From contig OX326958.1 in assembly GCA_946800325.1 (NCBI GenBank), forward strand, positions 68,879,264-68,943,263: a stretch of 64,000 nucleotides of DNA, given 5' to 3'. The translations under genes were made by a program, and so were the position numbers. Shown in pieces: positions 34,795 through 47,391 of this stretch. The first letter of the stretch is position 1; the number at the start of each line of letters is the position of its first letter. The notes under the pieces were generated by a model. That model was not told where the DNA came from. It saw only the letters and a program-made list of their open reading frames with translations, and did no database searches. This DNA is from Luzula sylvatica (taxonomy: Eukaryota > Streptophyta > Magnoliopsida > Poales > Juncaceae).

Positions 34795-37700
34795 TACGGA
34801 ATAAAAATTGAGTTTTTTGCTTGTGGTACAGTTCAATTATAACATATTTTTTAAAAATATCTTAATTCAATTTTTTTAAGGTGTTAGACTTCAATTTTTG
34901 CATTTTTATGAAATTTTTGGAAAAAATGAAATTTGTGTGTGTTAGTCTTCAATTACGGAGTAATTTGAGTACGGAATAAAAATTGAGTGTTTTGCTTGTG
35001 TTACACTTCAATTTTAACATATTTTTAAAAAATATCTTAATTCAATTTTTTGAAGGTGTTACACTTCTGTTTTTTGCATTTTTAAGAAATTTTTCAAAAA
35101 AATGAAATTTGTGTGTGTTAGTCTTCAATTACGGAGTAATTTCAGTACGGAATGAAAATTGAGTATTTTCCTTGTGTTACACTTCAATTTTAGAATAGTT
35201 TTTAAAAATAACTTAATTCAATTTTTTTAAGCTGTTAGACTTCGGTTTTTGCATTTTTAAGAAATTTTTGAAAAAATTGAAATTTGTGTGTGTTAGTCTT
35301 CAATTACGGAGTAATTTGAGTACGGACTAAAAAATTAGTATTTTGCTTGTGTTACACTTCAATTTTAACATATTTTTTAAAAATAACTTAATTCAATTTT
35401 TTGAAGGTGTAAGACTTCAGTTTTTGCATTTTTAAGAAATTTTTGAAAAAATTGAAATTTGTGTGTGTTAGTCTTCAATTACGGAGTAATTTGAGTTCGT
35501 AATAAAAATGGATTATTTTGCTTGTGTTACACTTCAATTTTAACATATTTTTTAAAAATAACTTAATTCAATTTTTTGAAGGTGTAAGACTTCAGTTTTT
35601 GCATTTTTAAGAAATTTTTGAAAAAATTGAAATTTGTGTGTGTTAGTCTTCAATTACGGAGTAATTTGAGTTCGTAATAAAATGGATTATTTTGCTTGTG
35701 TTACACTTCAATTTTGACATATTTTTAAAAAATATCTTAATTCAATTTTTGTAAGGTGTTATACTTCTATTTTTGCATTTTTATGAATTTTTTTAAAAAA
35801 TTGAAATTTGTGTGTGTTAGTCTTCAATTACGGAGTAATTTGAGTACGGAATAAAAATTGAGTATTTTGCTTGTGTTACACTTCAATTATAACATATTTT
35901 TTAAAAATATCTTAATTCAATTTTTTTAAGGTGTTAGACTTCAATTTTTGCATTTTTAATATATTTTTGAAAAAATTGAAATTTGTGTGTGTTAGTCTTC
36001 AATTACGGAGTAATTTGGGTACGGAATAAAAATTGAGTATTTTGCTTGTGTTACACTTCAATTTTAACATATTTAAAAAAATATCTTAATTCAATTTTTC
36101 GAAGGTGTTAGACTTCAATTTTTGCATTTTTATGAAAGTTTTCAAAAAATTGAAATTTGTGTGTCTTAGTCTTCAATTACGGAGTAATTTGAGTACGGAA
36201 TAAAAATGGAGTATTTTTCTTGTGTTACACTTCAATTTTAACATATTTTTAAAAAATATCTTAATTCAATTTTTTGAAGGTGCTAGACTTCAGTTTTTGC
36301 ATTTTTAAGAAATTTTTCAAAAAATTGAAATTTGTGTGTGTTAGTCTTCAATTACGGTGTAATTTGAGTACGGAATAAAAATTGAGTATTTTTCTTGTGT
36401 TACACTTCAATTCTAACATATTTTTAAAAAATATCTTAATTCAATTTTGTGTAGGTGTTAGACTTCAGTTTTTGCATTTTTAAGAAATTTTTGAAAAAAT
36501 TGAAATTTGTGTGTGTTAGTCTTCAATTACGGAGTAATTTGAGTTCGTAATAAAAATGGATTATTTTGCTTGTGTTACACTTCAATTTTGACATATTTTT
36601 AAAAAATATCTTAATTCAATTTTTTTAAGGTGTTATACTTCGATTTTTGCATTTTTAAGAAATTTTTTAAAAAATTGAAATTTGTGTGTGTTAGTCTTCA
36701 ATCACGGAGTAATTTGAGTACGGAATAAAAATTGAGTATTTTGCTTGTGTTACACTTCAATTATAACATATTTTTTAAAAATATCTTAATTCAATTTTTT
36801 AAGGTGTTAGACTTCAATTTTTGCATTTTTATAAAATTTTTGAAAAAATTGAAATTTGTGTGTGTTAGTCTTCAATTACGGAATAATTTGAGTACGGAAT
36901 AAAAATTGAGTATTTTGCTTGTGTTACACTTCAATTTTAACATATTCTTAAAAAATATCTTAATTCAATTTTTTGAAGGTGTTACACTTCTGTTTTTTGT
37001 ATTTTTAAGAAATTTTTTAAAAAAAATGAAATTTGTGTGTGTTAGTCTTCAATTACGGAGTAATTTGAGTACGGAATGAAAATTCATTATTTTCCTTGTG
37101 TTACACTTCAATTTTAGAATAGTTTTTAAAAATATCTTAATTCAATTTTTTTTAAGGTGTTAGACTTCGGTTTTTGCATTTTTAAGAAATTTTTGAAAAA
37201 ATTGAAATTTGTGTGTGTTAGTCTTCAATTACGGAGTAATTTGAGTACGGACTAAAAAATGAGTATTTTGCTTGTGTTACACTTCAATTTTAACATATTT
37301 TTTAAAAATAACTTAATTCAATTTTTTGAAGGTGTAAGACTTCAGTTTTTGCATTTTTAAGAAATTTTTGAAAAAATTGAAATTTGTGTGTGTTAGTCTT
37401 CAATTACGGAGTAATTTGAGTTCGTAATAAAAATGGATTATTTTGCTTGTGTTACACTTCAATTTTGACATATTTTTAAAAAATATCTTAATTCAATTTT
37501 TTTAAGGTGTTATACTTCGATTTTTGCATTTTTAAGAAATTTTTTAAAAAATTAAAATTTGTGTGTGTTATTCTTCAATCACGGAGTAATTTGAGTACGG
37601 AATAAAAATTGAGTATTTTGCTTGTGTTACACTTCAATTATAACATATTTTTTAAAAATATCTTAATTCAATTTTTTTAAGGTGTTAGACTTCAATTTTT

Positions 37701-38469
37701 GCATTTTTAATAAATTTTTGAAAAAATTGAAATTTGTGTGTGTTAATCTTCAATTACGGAGTAATTTGGGTACGGAATAAAAATTGAGTATTTTGCTTGT
37801 GTTACACTTCAATTTTAACATATTTTTAAAAAATATCTTAATTCAGTTTTTCGAAGGTGTTAGACTTCAATTTTTGCATTTTTAAGAAAGTTTTCAAAAA
37901 ATTCAAATTTTTGTGTCTTAGTCTTCAATTACAGAGTAATTTGAGTACGGAATAAAAATGGAGTATTTTTCTTGTGTTACACTTCAATTTTAACATATTT
38001 TTAAAAAATATCTTAATTCAATTTTTTGAAGGTGCTAGACTTCAGTTTTTGCATTTTTAAGAAATTTTTTAAAAATTGAAATTTGTGTGTGTTAGTCTTC
38101 AATTACGGTGTAATTTGAGTACGGAATAAAAATTGAGTATTTTGCTTGTGTTACACTTCAATTTTAACATATTTTTAAAAAATATCTTAATTCAATTTTG
38201 TGTAGGTGTTAGACTTCAGTTTTTGCATTTTTAAGAAATTTTATAAAAAATGGAAATTTGTGTGTGTTAGTCTTCAATTACGCAGTAATTTGAGTTCGTA
38301 ATAAAAATGGATTATTTTGCTTGTGTTACACTTCAATTTTGACATATTTTTAAAAAATATCTTAATTCAATTTTTTTAAGGTGTTATACTTCGATTTTTG
38401 CATTTTTAAGAAATTTTTTAAAAAATTGAAATTTGTGTGTGTTAGTCTTCAATCACGGAGTAATTTGAG
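34795..38469 (+). repeat. 3675-bp 21-mer HOR, copy 1
   Basis: The unit spans exactly 21 monomer lengths and starts at TACGGAATAAAAATTGAG followed by TTTTTTGCTTGTGGTACAG. It contains two class 1 monomers of different kinds. One is at 35146 (preceded by TTTCAG, with GAAAATTGAG). The other is at 37070 (GAAAATTCATT). Comparison with copy 2 by eye showed two substitutions: position 36883 (A against G at 40558) and position 37904 (C against G at 41579). The unit also contains a chimeric monomer at 35496 with a class 3 head and class 2 body. Confidence 0.9.
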
Positions 38470-41400
38470 TACGGAATAAAAATTGAGTTTTTTGCTTGTG
38501 GTACAGTTCAATTATAACATATTTTTTAAAAATATCTTAATTCAATTTTTTTAAGGTGTTAGACTTCAATTTTTGCATTTTTATGAAATTTTTGGAAAAA
38601 ATGAAATTTGTGTGTGTTAGTCTTCAATTACGGAGTAATTTGAGTACGGAATAAAAATTGAGTGTTTTGCTTGTGTTACACTTCAATTTTAACATATTTT
38701 TAAAAAATATCTTAATTCAATTTTTTGAAGGTGTTACACTTCTGTTTTTTGCATTTTTAAGAAATTTTTCAAAAAAATGAAATTTGTGTGTGTTAGTCTT
38801 CAATTACGGAGTAATTTCAGTACGGAATGAAAATTGAGTATTTTCCTTGTGTTACACTTCAATTTTAGAATAGTTTTTAAAAATAACTTAATTCAATTTT
38901 TTTAAGCTGTTAGACTTCGGTTTTTGCATTTTTAAGAAATTTTTGAAAAAATTGAAATTTGTGTGTGTTAGTCTTCAATTACGGAGTAATTTGAGTACGG
39001 ACTAAAAAATTAGTATTTTGCTTGTGTTACACTTCAATTTTAACATATTTTTTAAAAATAACTTAATTCAATTTTTTGAAGGTGTAAGACTTCAGTTTTT
39101 GCATTTTTAAGAAATTTTTGAAAAAATTGAAATTTGTGTGTGTTAGTCTTCAATTACGGAGTAATTTGAGTTCGTAATAAAAATGGATTATTTTGCTTGT
39201 GTTACACTTCAATTTTAACATATTTTTTAAAAATAACTTAATTCAATTTTTTGAAGGTGTAAGACTTCAGTTTTTGCATTTTTAAGAAATTTTTGAAAAA
39301 ATTGAAATTTGTGTGTGTTAGTCTTCAATTACGGAGTAATTTGAGTTCGTAATAAAATGGATTATTTTGCTTGTGTTACACTTCAATTTTGACATATTTT
39401 TAAAAAATATCTTAATTCAATTTTTGTAAGGTGTTATACTTCTATTTTTGCATTTTTATGAATTTTTTTAAAAAATTGAAATTTGTGTGTGTTAGTCTTC
39501 AATTACGGAGTAATTTGAGTACGGAATAAAAATTGAGTATTTTGCTTGTGTTACACTTCAATTATAACATATTTTTTAAAAATATCTTAATTCAATTTTT
39601 TTAAGGTGTTAGACTTCAATTTTTGCATTTTTAATATATTTTTGAAAAAATTGAAATTTGTGTGTGTTAGTCTTCAATTACGGAGTAATTTGGGTACGGA
39701 ATAAAAATTGAGTATTTTGCTTGTGTTACACTTCAATTTTAACATATTTAAAAAAATATCTTAATTCAATTTTTCGAAGGTGTTAGACTTCAATTTTTGC
39801 ATTTTTATGAAAGTTTTCAAAAAATTGAAATTTGTGTGTCTTAGTCTTCAATTACGGAGTAATTTGAGTACGGAATAAAAATGGAGTATTTTTCTTGTGT
39901 TACACTTCAATTTTAACATATTTTTAAAAAATATCTTAATTCAATTTTTTGAAGGTGCTAGACTTCAGTTTTTGCATTTTTAAGAAATTTTTCAAAAAAT
40001 TGAAATTTGTGTGTGTTAGTCTTCAATTACGGTGTAATTTGAGTACGGAATAAAAATTGAGTATTTTTCTTGTGTTACACTTCAATTCTAACATATTTTT
40101 AAAAAATATCTTAATTCAATTTTGTGTAGGTGTTAGACTTCAGTTTTTGCATTTTTAAGAAATTTTTGAAAAAATTGAAATTTGTGTGTGTTAGTCTTCA
40201 ATTACGGAGTAATTTGAGTTCGTAATAAAAATGGATTATTTTGCTTGTGTTACACTTCAATTTTGACATATTTTTAAAAAATATCTTAATTCAATTTTTT
40301 TAAGGTGTTATACTTCGATTTTTGCATTTTTAAGAAATTTTTTAAAAAATTGAAATTTGTGTGTGTTAGTCTTCAATCACGGAGTAATTTGAGTACGGAA
40401 TAAAAATTGAGTATTTTGCTTGTGTTACACTTCAATTATAACATATTTTTTAAAAATATCTTAATTCAATTTTTTAAGGTGTTAGACTTCAATTTTTGCA
40501 TTTTTATAAAATTTTTGAAAAAATTGAAATTTGTGTGTGTTAGTCTTCAATTACGGAGTAATTTGAGTACGGAATAAAAATTGAGTATTTTGCTTGTGTT
40601 ACACTTCAATTTTAACATATTCTTAAAAAATATCTTAATTCAATTTTTTGAAGGTGTTACACTTCTGTTTTTTGTATTTTTAAGAAATTTTTTAAAAAAA
40701 ATGAAATTTGTGTGTGTTAGTCTTCAATTACGGAGTAATTTGAGTACGGAATGAAAATTCATTATTTTCCTTGTGTTACACTTCAATTTTAGAATAGTTT
40801 TTAAAAATATCTTAATTCAATTTTTTTTAAGGTGTTAGACTTCGGTTTTTGCATTTTTAAGAAATTTTTGAAAAAATTGAAATTTGTGTGTGTTAGTCTT
40901 CAATTACGGAGTAATTTGAGTACGGACTAAAAAATGAGTATTTTGCTTGTGTTACACTTCAATTTTAACATATTTTTTAAAAATAACTTAATTCAATTTT
41001 TTGAAGGTGTAAGACTTCAGTTTTTGCATTTTTAAGAAATTTTTGAAAAAATTGAAATTTGTGTGTGTTAGTCTTCAATTACGGAGTAATTTGAGTTCGT
41101 AATAAAAATGGATTATTTTGCTTGTGTTACACTTCAATTTTGACATATTTTTAAAAAATATCTTAATTCAATTTTTTTAAGGTGTTATACTTCGATTTTT
41201 GCATTTTTAAGAAATTTTTTAAAAAATTAAAATTTGTGTGTGTTATTCTTCAATCACGGAGTAATTTGAGTACGGAATAAAAATTGAGTATTTTGCTTGT
41301 GTTACACTTCAATTATAACATATTTTTTAAAAATATCTTAATTCAATTTTTTTAAGGTGTTAGACTTCAATTTTTGCATTTTTAATAAATTTTTGAAAAA

Positions 41401-42144
41401 ATTGAAATTTGTGTGTGTTAATCTTCAATTACGGAGTAATTTGGGTACGGAATAAAAATTGAGTATTTTGCTTGTGTTACACTTCAATTTTAACATATTT
41501 TTAAAAAATATCTTAATTCAGTTTTTCGAAGGTGTTAGACTTCAATTTTTGCATTTTTAAGAAAGTTTTCAAAAAATTGAAATTTTTGTGTCTTAGTCTT
41601 CAATTACAGAGTAATTTGAGTACGGAATAAAAATGGAGTATTTTTCTTGTGTTACACTTCAATTTTAACATATTTTTAAAAAATATCTTAATTCAATTTT
41701 TTGAAGGTGCTAGACTTCAGTTTTTGCATTTTTAAGAAATTTTTTAAAAATTGAAATTTGTGTGTGTTAGTCTTCAATTACGGTGTAATTTGAGTACGGA
41801 ATAAAAATTGAGTATTTTGCTTGTGTTACACTTCAATTTTAACATATTTTTAAAAAATATCTTAATTCAATTTTGTGTAGGTGTTAGACTTCAGTTTTTG
41901 CATTTTTAAGAAATTTTATAAAAAATGGAAATTTGTGTGTGTTAGTCTTCAATTACGCAGTAATTTGAGTTCGTAATAAAAATGGATTATTTTGCTTGTG
42001 TTACACTTCAATTTTGACATATTTTTAAAAAATATCTTAATTCAATTTTTTTAAGGTGTTATACTTCGATTTTTGCATTTTTAAGAAATTTTTTAAAAAA
42101 TTGAAATTTGTGTGTGTTAGTCTTCAATCACGGAGTAATTTGAG
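38470..42144 (+). repeat. 3675-bp 21-mer HOR, copy 2
   Basis: This is the direct repeat of 34795-38469, with class 1 monomers at 38821 and 40745, each 3675 bp from its counterpart. All distinctive markers are kept: the one-A-deleted TTCGTAATAAAATGG, TTAATATATTTTTG, AAAAAATGGAAATTTG and TTTTTTTTAAGG. Confidence 0.9.
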
Positions 42145-42880
42145 TACGGAATAAAAATTGAGTTTTTTGCTTGTGGTACAGTTCAATTATAACATATTTT
42201 TTAAAAATATCTTAATTCAATTTTTTTAAGGTGTTAGACTTCAATTTTTGCATTTTTATGAAATTTTTGGAAAAAATGAAATTTGTGTGTGTTAGTCTTC
42301 AATTACGGAGTAATTTGAGTACGGAATAAAAATTGAGTGTTTTGCTTGTGTTACACTTCAATTTTAACATATTTTTAAAAAATATCTTAATTCAATTTTT
42401 TGAAGGTGTTACACTTCTGTTTTTTGCATTTTTAAGAAATTTTTCAAAAAAATGAAATTTGTGTGTGTTAGTCTTCAATTACGGAGTAATTTCAGTACGG
42501 AATGAAAATTGAGTATTTTCCTTGTGTTACACTTCAATTTTAGAATAGTTTTTAAAAATAACTTAATTCAATTTTTTTAAGCTGTTAGACTTCGGTTTTT
42601 GCATTTTTAAGAAATTTTTGAAAAAATTGAAATTTGTGTGTGTTAGTCTTCAATTACGGAGTAATTTGAGTACGGACTAAAAAATTAGTATTTTGCTTGT
42701 GTTACACTTCAATTTTAACATATTTTTTAAAAATAACTTAATTCAATTTTTTGAAGGTGTAAGACTTCAGTTTTTGCATTTTTAAGAAATTTTTGAAAAA
42801 ATTGAAATTTGTGTGTGTTAGTCTTCAATTACGGAGTAATTTGAGTTCGTAATAAAAATGGATTATTTTGCTTGTGTTAC
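42145..42880 (+). repeat. 3675-bp HOR, partial copy 3
   Basis: The unit starts a third time, with TTTTTTGCTTGTGGTACAG and class 1 at 42496 (3675 bp after 38821). It leaves the pattern inside the monomer starting near 42846. There it keeps the normal class 3 body (CAATTTTGACAT) where copies 1 and 2 have the chimeric class 2 body. The end is approximate. Confidence 0.82.
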
Positions 42881-44768
42881 ACTTCAATTTTGACATATTT
42901 TTAAAAAATATCTTAATTCAATTTTTTTAAGGTGTTATACTTCTATTTTTGCATTTTTAAGAAATTTTTTAAAAAATTGAAATTTGTGTGTGTTAGTCTT
43001 CAATTACGGTGTAATTTGAGTACGGAATAAAAATTGAGTATTTTGCTTGTGTTACACTTCAATTTTAACATATTTTTAAAAAATATCTTAATTCAATTTT
43101 GTGGAGGTGTTAGACTTCAGTTTTTGCATTTTTATGAAATTTTTTAAAAAATTGAAATTTGTGTGTGTTAGTCTTCAATTACGGAGTAATTTGAGTACGT
43201 AATAAAAATGGATTATTTTGCTTGTGTTACACTTCAATTTTGACATATTTTTAAAAAATATCTTAATTCAATTTTTTTAAGGTGTTATACTTCGATTTTT
43301 GCATTTTTAAGAAATTTTTTAAAAAATTGAAATTTGTGTGTTAGTCTTCAATCACGGAGTAATTTGAGTACGGAATAAAAATTGAGTATCTTGCTTGTGT
43401 TACACTTCAATTATAACATATTTTTTAAAAATATCTTAATTCAATTTTTTTAAGGTGTTAGACTTCAATTTTTCCATTTTTATGAAATTTTTGAAAAAAT
43501 TGAAATTTGTGTGTGTTAGTCTTCAATTACGGAGTAATTTGAGTACGGAATAAAAATTGAGTAGTTTGCTTGTGTTACACTTCAATTTGAACATATTTTT
43601 AAAAAATATCTTAATTCAATTTTTCGAAGGTGTTAGACTTCAATATTTGCATTTTTAAGAAAGTTTTCAAAAAATTGAAATTTGTGTGTCTTAGTCTTCA
43701 ATTACGGAGTAATTTGAGTACGGAATAAAAATGGAGTATTTTGCTTGTGTTACACTTCAATTTTAACATATTTTTAAAAAATATCTTAATTCAATTTTTT
43801 GAAGGTGCTAGACTTCGGTTTTTGCATTTTGAAGAAATTTTTTAAAAAATTGAAATTTTTGTGTGTTAGTCTTCAATTACGGTGTAATTTGAGTACGGAA
43901 TAAAAATTGAGTATATTGCTTGTGTTACACTTCAATTTTAACATATTTTTAAAAAATATCTTAATTCAATTTTGTGTAGGTGTTAGACTTCAGTTTTTTC
44001 ATTTTTAAGAAATTTTTTAAAAAATTGAAATTTGTGTGTGTTAGTCTTCAATTACGGAGTAATTTGAGTTCGTAATAAAAATGGATTATTTTGCTTGTGT
44101 TACACTTCAATTTTGACTTATTTTTAAAAAATATTTTAATTCAATTTTTTTAAGGTGTTATACTTCGATTTTTGCATTTTAAAAAAAATTTTAAAAAATT
44201 GAAATTTGTGTGTGTTAGTCTTCAATCACGGAGTAATTTGAGTACGGAATAAAAATTGAGTATTTTGCTTGTGTTACACTTCAATTATAACATATTTTTT
44301 AAAAATATCTTAATTCAATTTTTTTAAGGTGTTAGACTTCAATTTTTGCATTTTTATGAAATTTTTGAAAAAATTGAAATTTGTGTGTGTTAGTCTTCAA
44401 TTACGGAGTAATTTGAGTACGGAATAAAAATTGAGTATTTTTCTTGTGTTACACTTCAATTTTAACATATTTTTAAAAAATATCTTAATTCAATTTTTTG
44501 AAGGTGTTACACTTCTGTTTTTTGCATTTTTAAGAAATTTTTCAAAAAAATGAAATTTGTGTGTGTTAGTCTTCAATTACGGAGTAATTTGAGTACGGAA
44601 TTAAAATTGAGTATTTTCCTTGTGTTACACTTCAATTTTAGAATAGTTTTTAAAAATATCTTAATTCAATTTTTTTAAGGTGTTAGACTTCGGTTTTTGC
44701 ATTTTTAAGAAATTTTTGAAAAAATTGAAATTTGTGTGTGTTAGTCTTCAATTACGGAGTAATTTGAG
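42881..44768 (+). repeat. Irregular HOR stretch ending in class 6 and class 1
   Basis: The monomers here are of GTGTAGG/GTGGAGG, TACGTAATAAAAATGG, CAATTTGAACAT and GGTGCTAG type, with class 6 before class 1 at 44594 (TACGGAATT, a variant of TACGGAATG). Oddities are a 173-bp monomer at 43196-43368, where the GT tract has lost one GT, and a TTTTGACTTATTTTT monomer with the run CATTTTAAAAAAAATTTT near 44170. That run recurs at about 48030, 49250, 49780, 52575, 53800 and 55020. Confidence 0.75.
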
Positions 44769-46480
44769 TACGGACTAAAAAATGAATATTTTGCTTGTGT
44801 TACACTTCAATTTTAACATATTTTTTAAAAATAACTTAATTCAATTTTTTGAAGGTGTAAGACTTCAGTTTTTGCATTTTTAAGAAATTTTTGAAAAAAT
44901 TGAAATTTGTGTGTGTTAGTCTTCAATTACGGAGTAATTTGAGTTCGTAGTAAAAATGGATTATTTTGCTTGTGTTACACTTCAATTTTGACATATTTTT
45001 AAAAAATATCTTAATTCAATTTTTTTAAGGTGTTATACTTCTATTTTTGCATTTTTAAGAAATTTTTGAAAAAATTGAAATTTGTGTGTGTTAGTCTTCA
45101 ATTATGGAGTAATTTGAGTACGGAATAAAAATTGAGTATTTTGCTTGTGTTACACTTCAATTTTAACATATTTTCAAAAAATATAGTAATTCAATTTTTC
45201 GAAGGTGTTAGACTTCAATTTTTGCATTTTTAAGAAAGTTTTCAAAAAATTGAAATTTATGTGTCTTAGTCTTCAATTACGGAGTAATTTGAGTACGGAA
45301 TAAAAATGGAGTATTTTGCTTGTGTTACACTTCAATTTTAACATATTTTTAAAAAATATCTTAATTCAATTTTTTTAAGGTGTTATACTTCTATTTTTGC
45401 ATTTTTAAGAAATTTTTTAAAAAATTGAAATTTGTGTGTGTTAGTCTTCAATTACGGTGTAATTTGAGTACGGAATAAAAATTGAGTATTTTGCTTGTGT
45501 TACACTTCAATTTTAACATATTTTTAAAAAATATCTTAATTCAATTTTGTGTAGATGTTAGACTTCAGTTTTTGCATTTTTAAGAAATTTTTAAAAAAAT
45601 TGAAATTTGTGTGTGTTAGTCTTCAATTACGGAATAATTTGAGTACGGACTAAAAAATGAATATTTTGCTTGTGTTACACTTCAATTTTAACATATTTTT
45701 TAAAAATAACTTAATTCAATTTTTTGAAGGTGTAAGACTTCAGTTTTTGCATTTTTAAGAAATTTTTGAAAAAATTGAAATTTGTGTGTGTTAGTCTTCA
45801 ATTACGGAGTAATTTGAGTTCGTAGTAAAAATGGATTATTTTGCTTGTGTTACACTTCAATTTTGACATATTTTTAAAAAATATCTTAATTCAATTTTTT
45901 TAAGGTGTTATACTTCTATTTTTGCATTTTTAAGAAATTTTTGAAAAAATTGAAATTTGTGTGTGTTAGTCTTCAATTATGGAGTAATTTGAGTACGGAA
46001 TAAAAATTGAGTATTTTGCTTGTGTTACACTTCAATTTTAACATATTTTCAAAAAATATAGTAATTCAATTTTTCGAAGGTGTTAGACTTCAATTTTTGC
46101 ATTTTTAAGAAAGTTTTCAAAAAATTGAAATTTATGTGTCTTAGTCCTCAATTACGGAGTAATTTGAGTACGGAATAAAAATGGAGTATTTTGCTTGTGT
46201 TACACTTCAATTTTAACATATTTTTAAAAAATATCTTAATTCAATTTTTTTAAGGTGTTATACTTCTATTTTTGCATTTTTAAGAAATTTTTTAAAAAAT
46301 TGAAATTTGTGTGTGTTAGTCTTCAATTACGGTGTAATTTGAGTACGGAATAAAAATTGAGTATTTTGCTTGTGTTACACTTCAATTTTAACATATTTTT
46401 AAAAAATATCTTAATTCAATTTTGTGTAGATGTTAGACTTCAGTTTTTGCATTTTTAAGAAATTTTTTAAAAAATTGAAA
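44769..46480 (+). repeat. 875-bp 5-mer HOR, about two copies
   Basis: Units start at 44769 and 45644. Shared markers are TACGGACTAAAAAATGAAT, TTCGTAGTAAAAATGG (a rare A-to-G change), TTCAATTATGGAG, TTTATGTGTCTTAG and GTGTAGATGTTAG. The second copy has TTAGTCCTCAATT near 46144 and leaves the pattern near 46485. The left edge is the class 2 monomer itself, since the monomers before 44769 and 45644 are of different classes. Confidence 0.85.
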
Positions 46481-47391
46481 TTTTTGTGTGTTAGTCTTCA
46501 ATTACGGTGTAATTTGAGTACGGAATAAAAATTGAGTATTTTGCTTGTTTTACACTTCAATTTTAACATATTTTTAAAAAATATCTTAATTCAATTTTGT
46601 GTAGGTGTTAGACTTCATTTTTTGCATTTTTAAGAAATTTTTTAAAAAATTGAAATTTGTGTGTGTTAGTCTTCAATTACGGAGTAATTTGAGTACGTAA
46701 TAAAAATGGATTATTTTGCTTGTGTTACACTTCAATTTTAACATATTTTTAAAAAATATCTTAATTCAATTTTTTTAAGGTGTTATACTTCGATTTTTGC
46801 ATTTTTAAGAAATTTTTTAAAAAATTGAAATTTGTGTGTGTTAGTCTTCAATCACGGAGTAATTTGAGTACGGAATAAAAATTGAGTATTTTGCTTGTGT
46901 TACACTTCAATTATAACATATTTTTTAAAAATATCTTAATTCAATTTTTCGAAGGTGACTTCAATTTTTGCATTTTTAAGAAATTTTTGATAAAATAGAA
47001 ATTTGTGTGTGTTAGTCTTCAATTACGGAGTAATTTTAGTACGGAATAAAAATTGAGTATTTTGCTTGTGTTACACTTCAATTTTAACATATTTTTTAAA
47101 AATATCTTAATTTTAATTTTTCGAAGGTGTTAGACTTCAATTTTTGCATTTTTAAGAAATTTTTTAAAAAATTGAAATATGTGTGTCTTAGTCTTCAATT
47201 ACGGAGTAATTTAATTTCGGAATAAAAATTGAATATTTTTCTTGTGTTACACTTCAATTTTAACATATTTTTAAAAATTACCTTAATTCAATTTTTTGAA
47301 GGTGTTACACTTCTGTTTTTTGCATTTTTAAGAAATTTTTCAAAAAAATGAAATTTGTGTGTGTTAGTCTTCAATTACGGAGTAATTTGAG
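46481..47391 (+). repeat. Irregular stretch with the first 171-bp monomer
   Basis: After two more monomers with TTTTTGTGTG, GTGTAGG and AATCACGG, a 171-bp monomer lies at 46869-47039. It has GAAGGTGACTTCAATT, a loss of four bases from GGTGTTAGACTTC. It is followed by a monomer with TTAATTTTAATTTTTCG and one with TAATTTCGGAATAAAAATTG and GAATATTTTTC. Class 1 then follows at 47392. This order of three monomers then class 1 recurs at 60853-61376. Confidence 0.78.

Noticed and set aside
44160..44200. A simple-repeat or poly-A insertion at the AAAAAAAA run
   Set aside because: The CATTTTAAAAAAAATTTT variant is a small rearrangement of the usual CATTTTTAAGAAATTTTTT and recurs as a monomer class at several sites. 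It is not an insertion.
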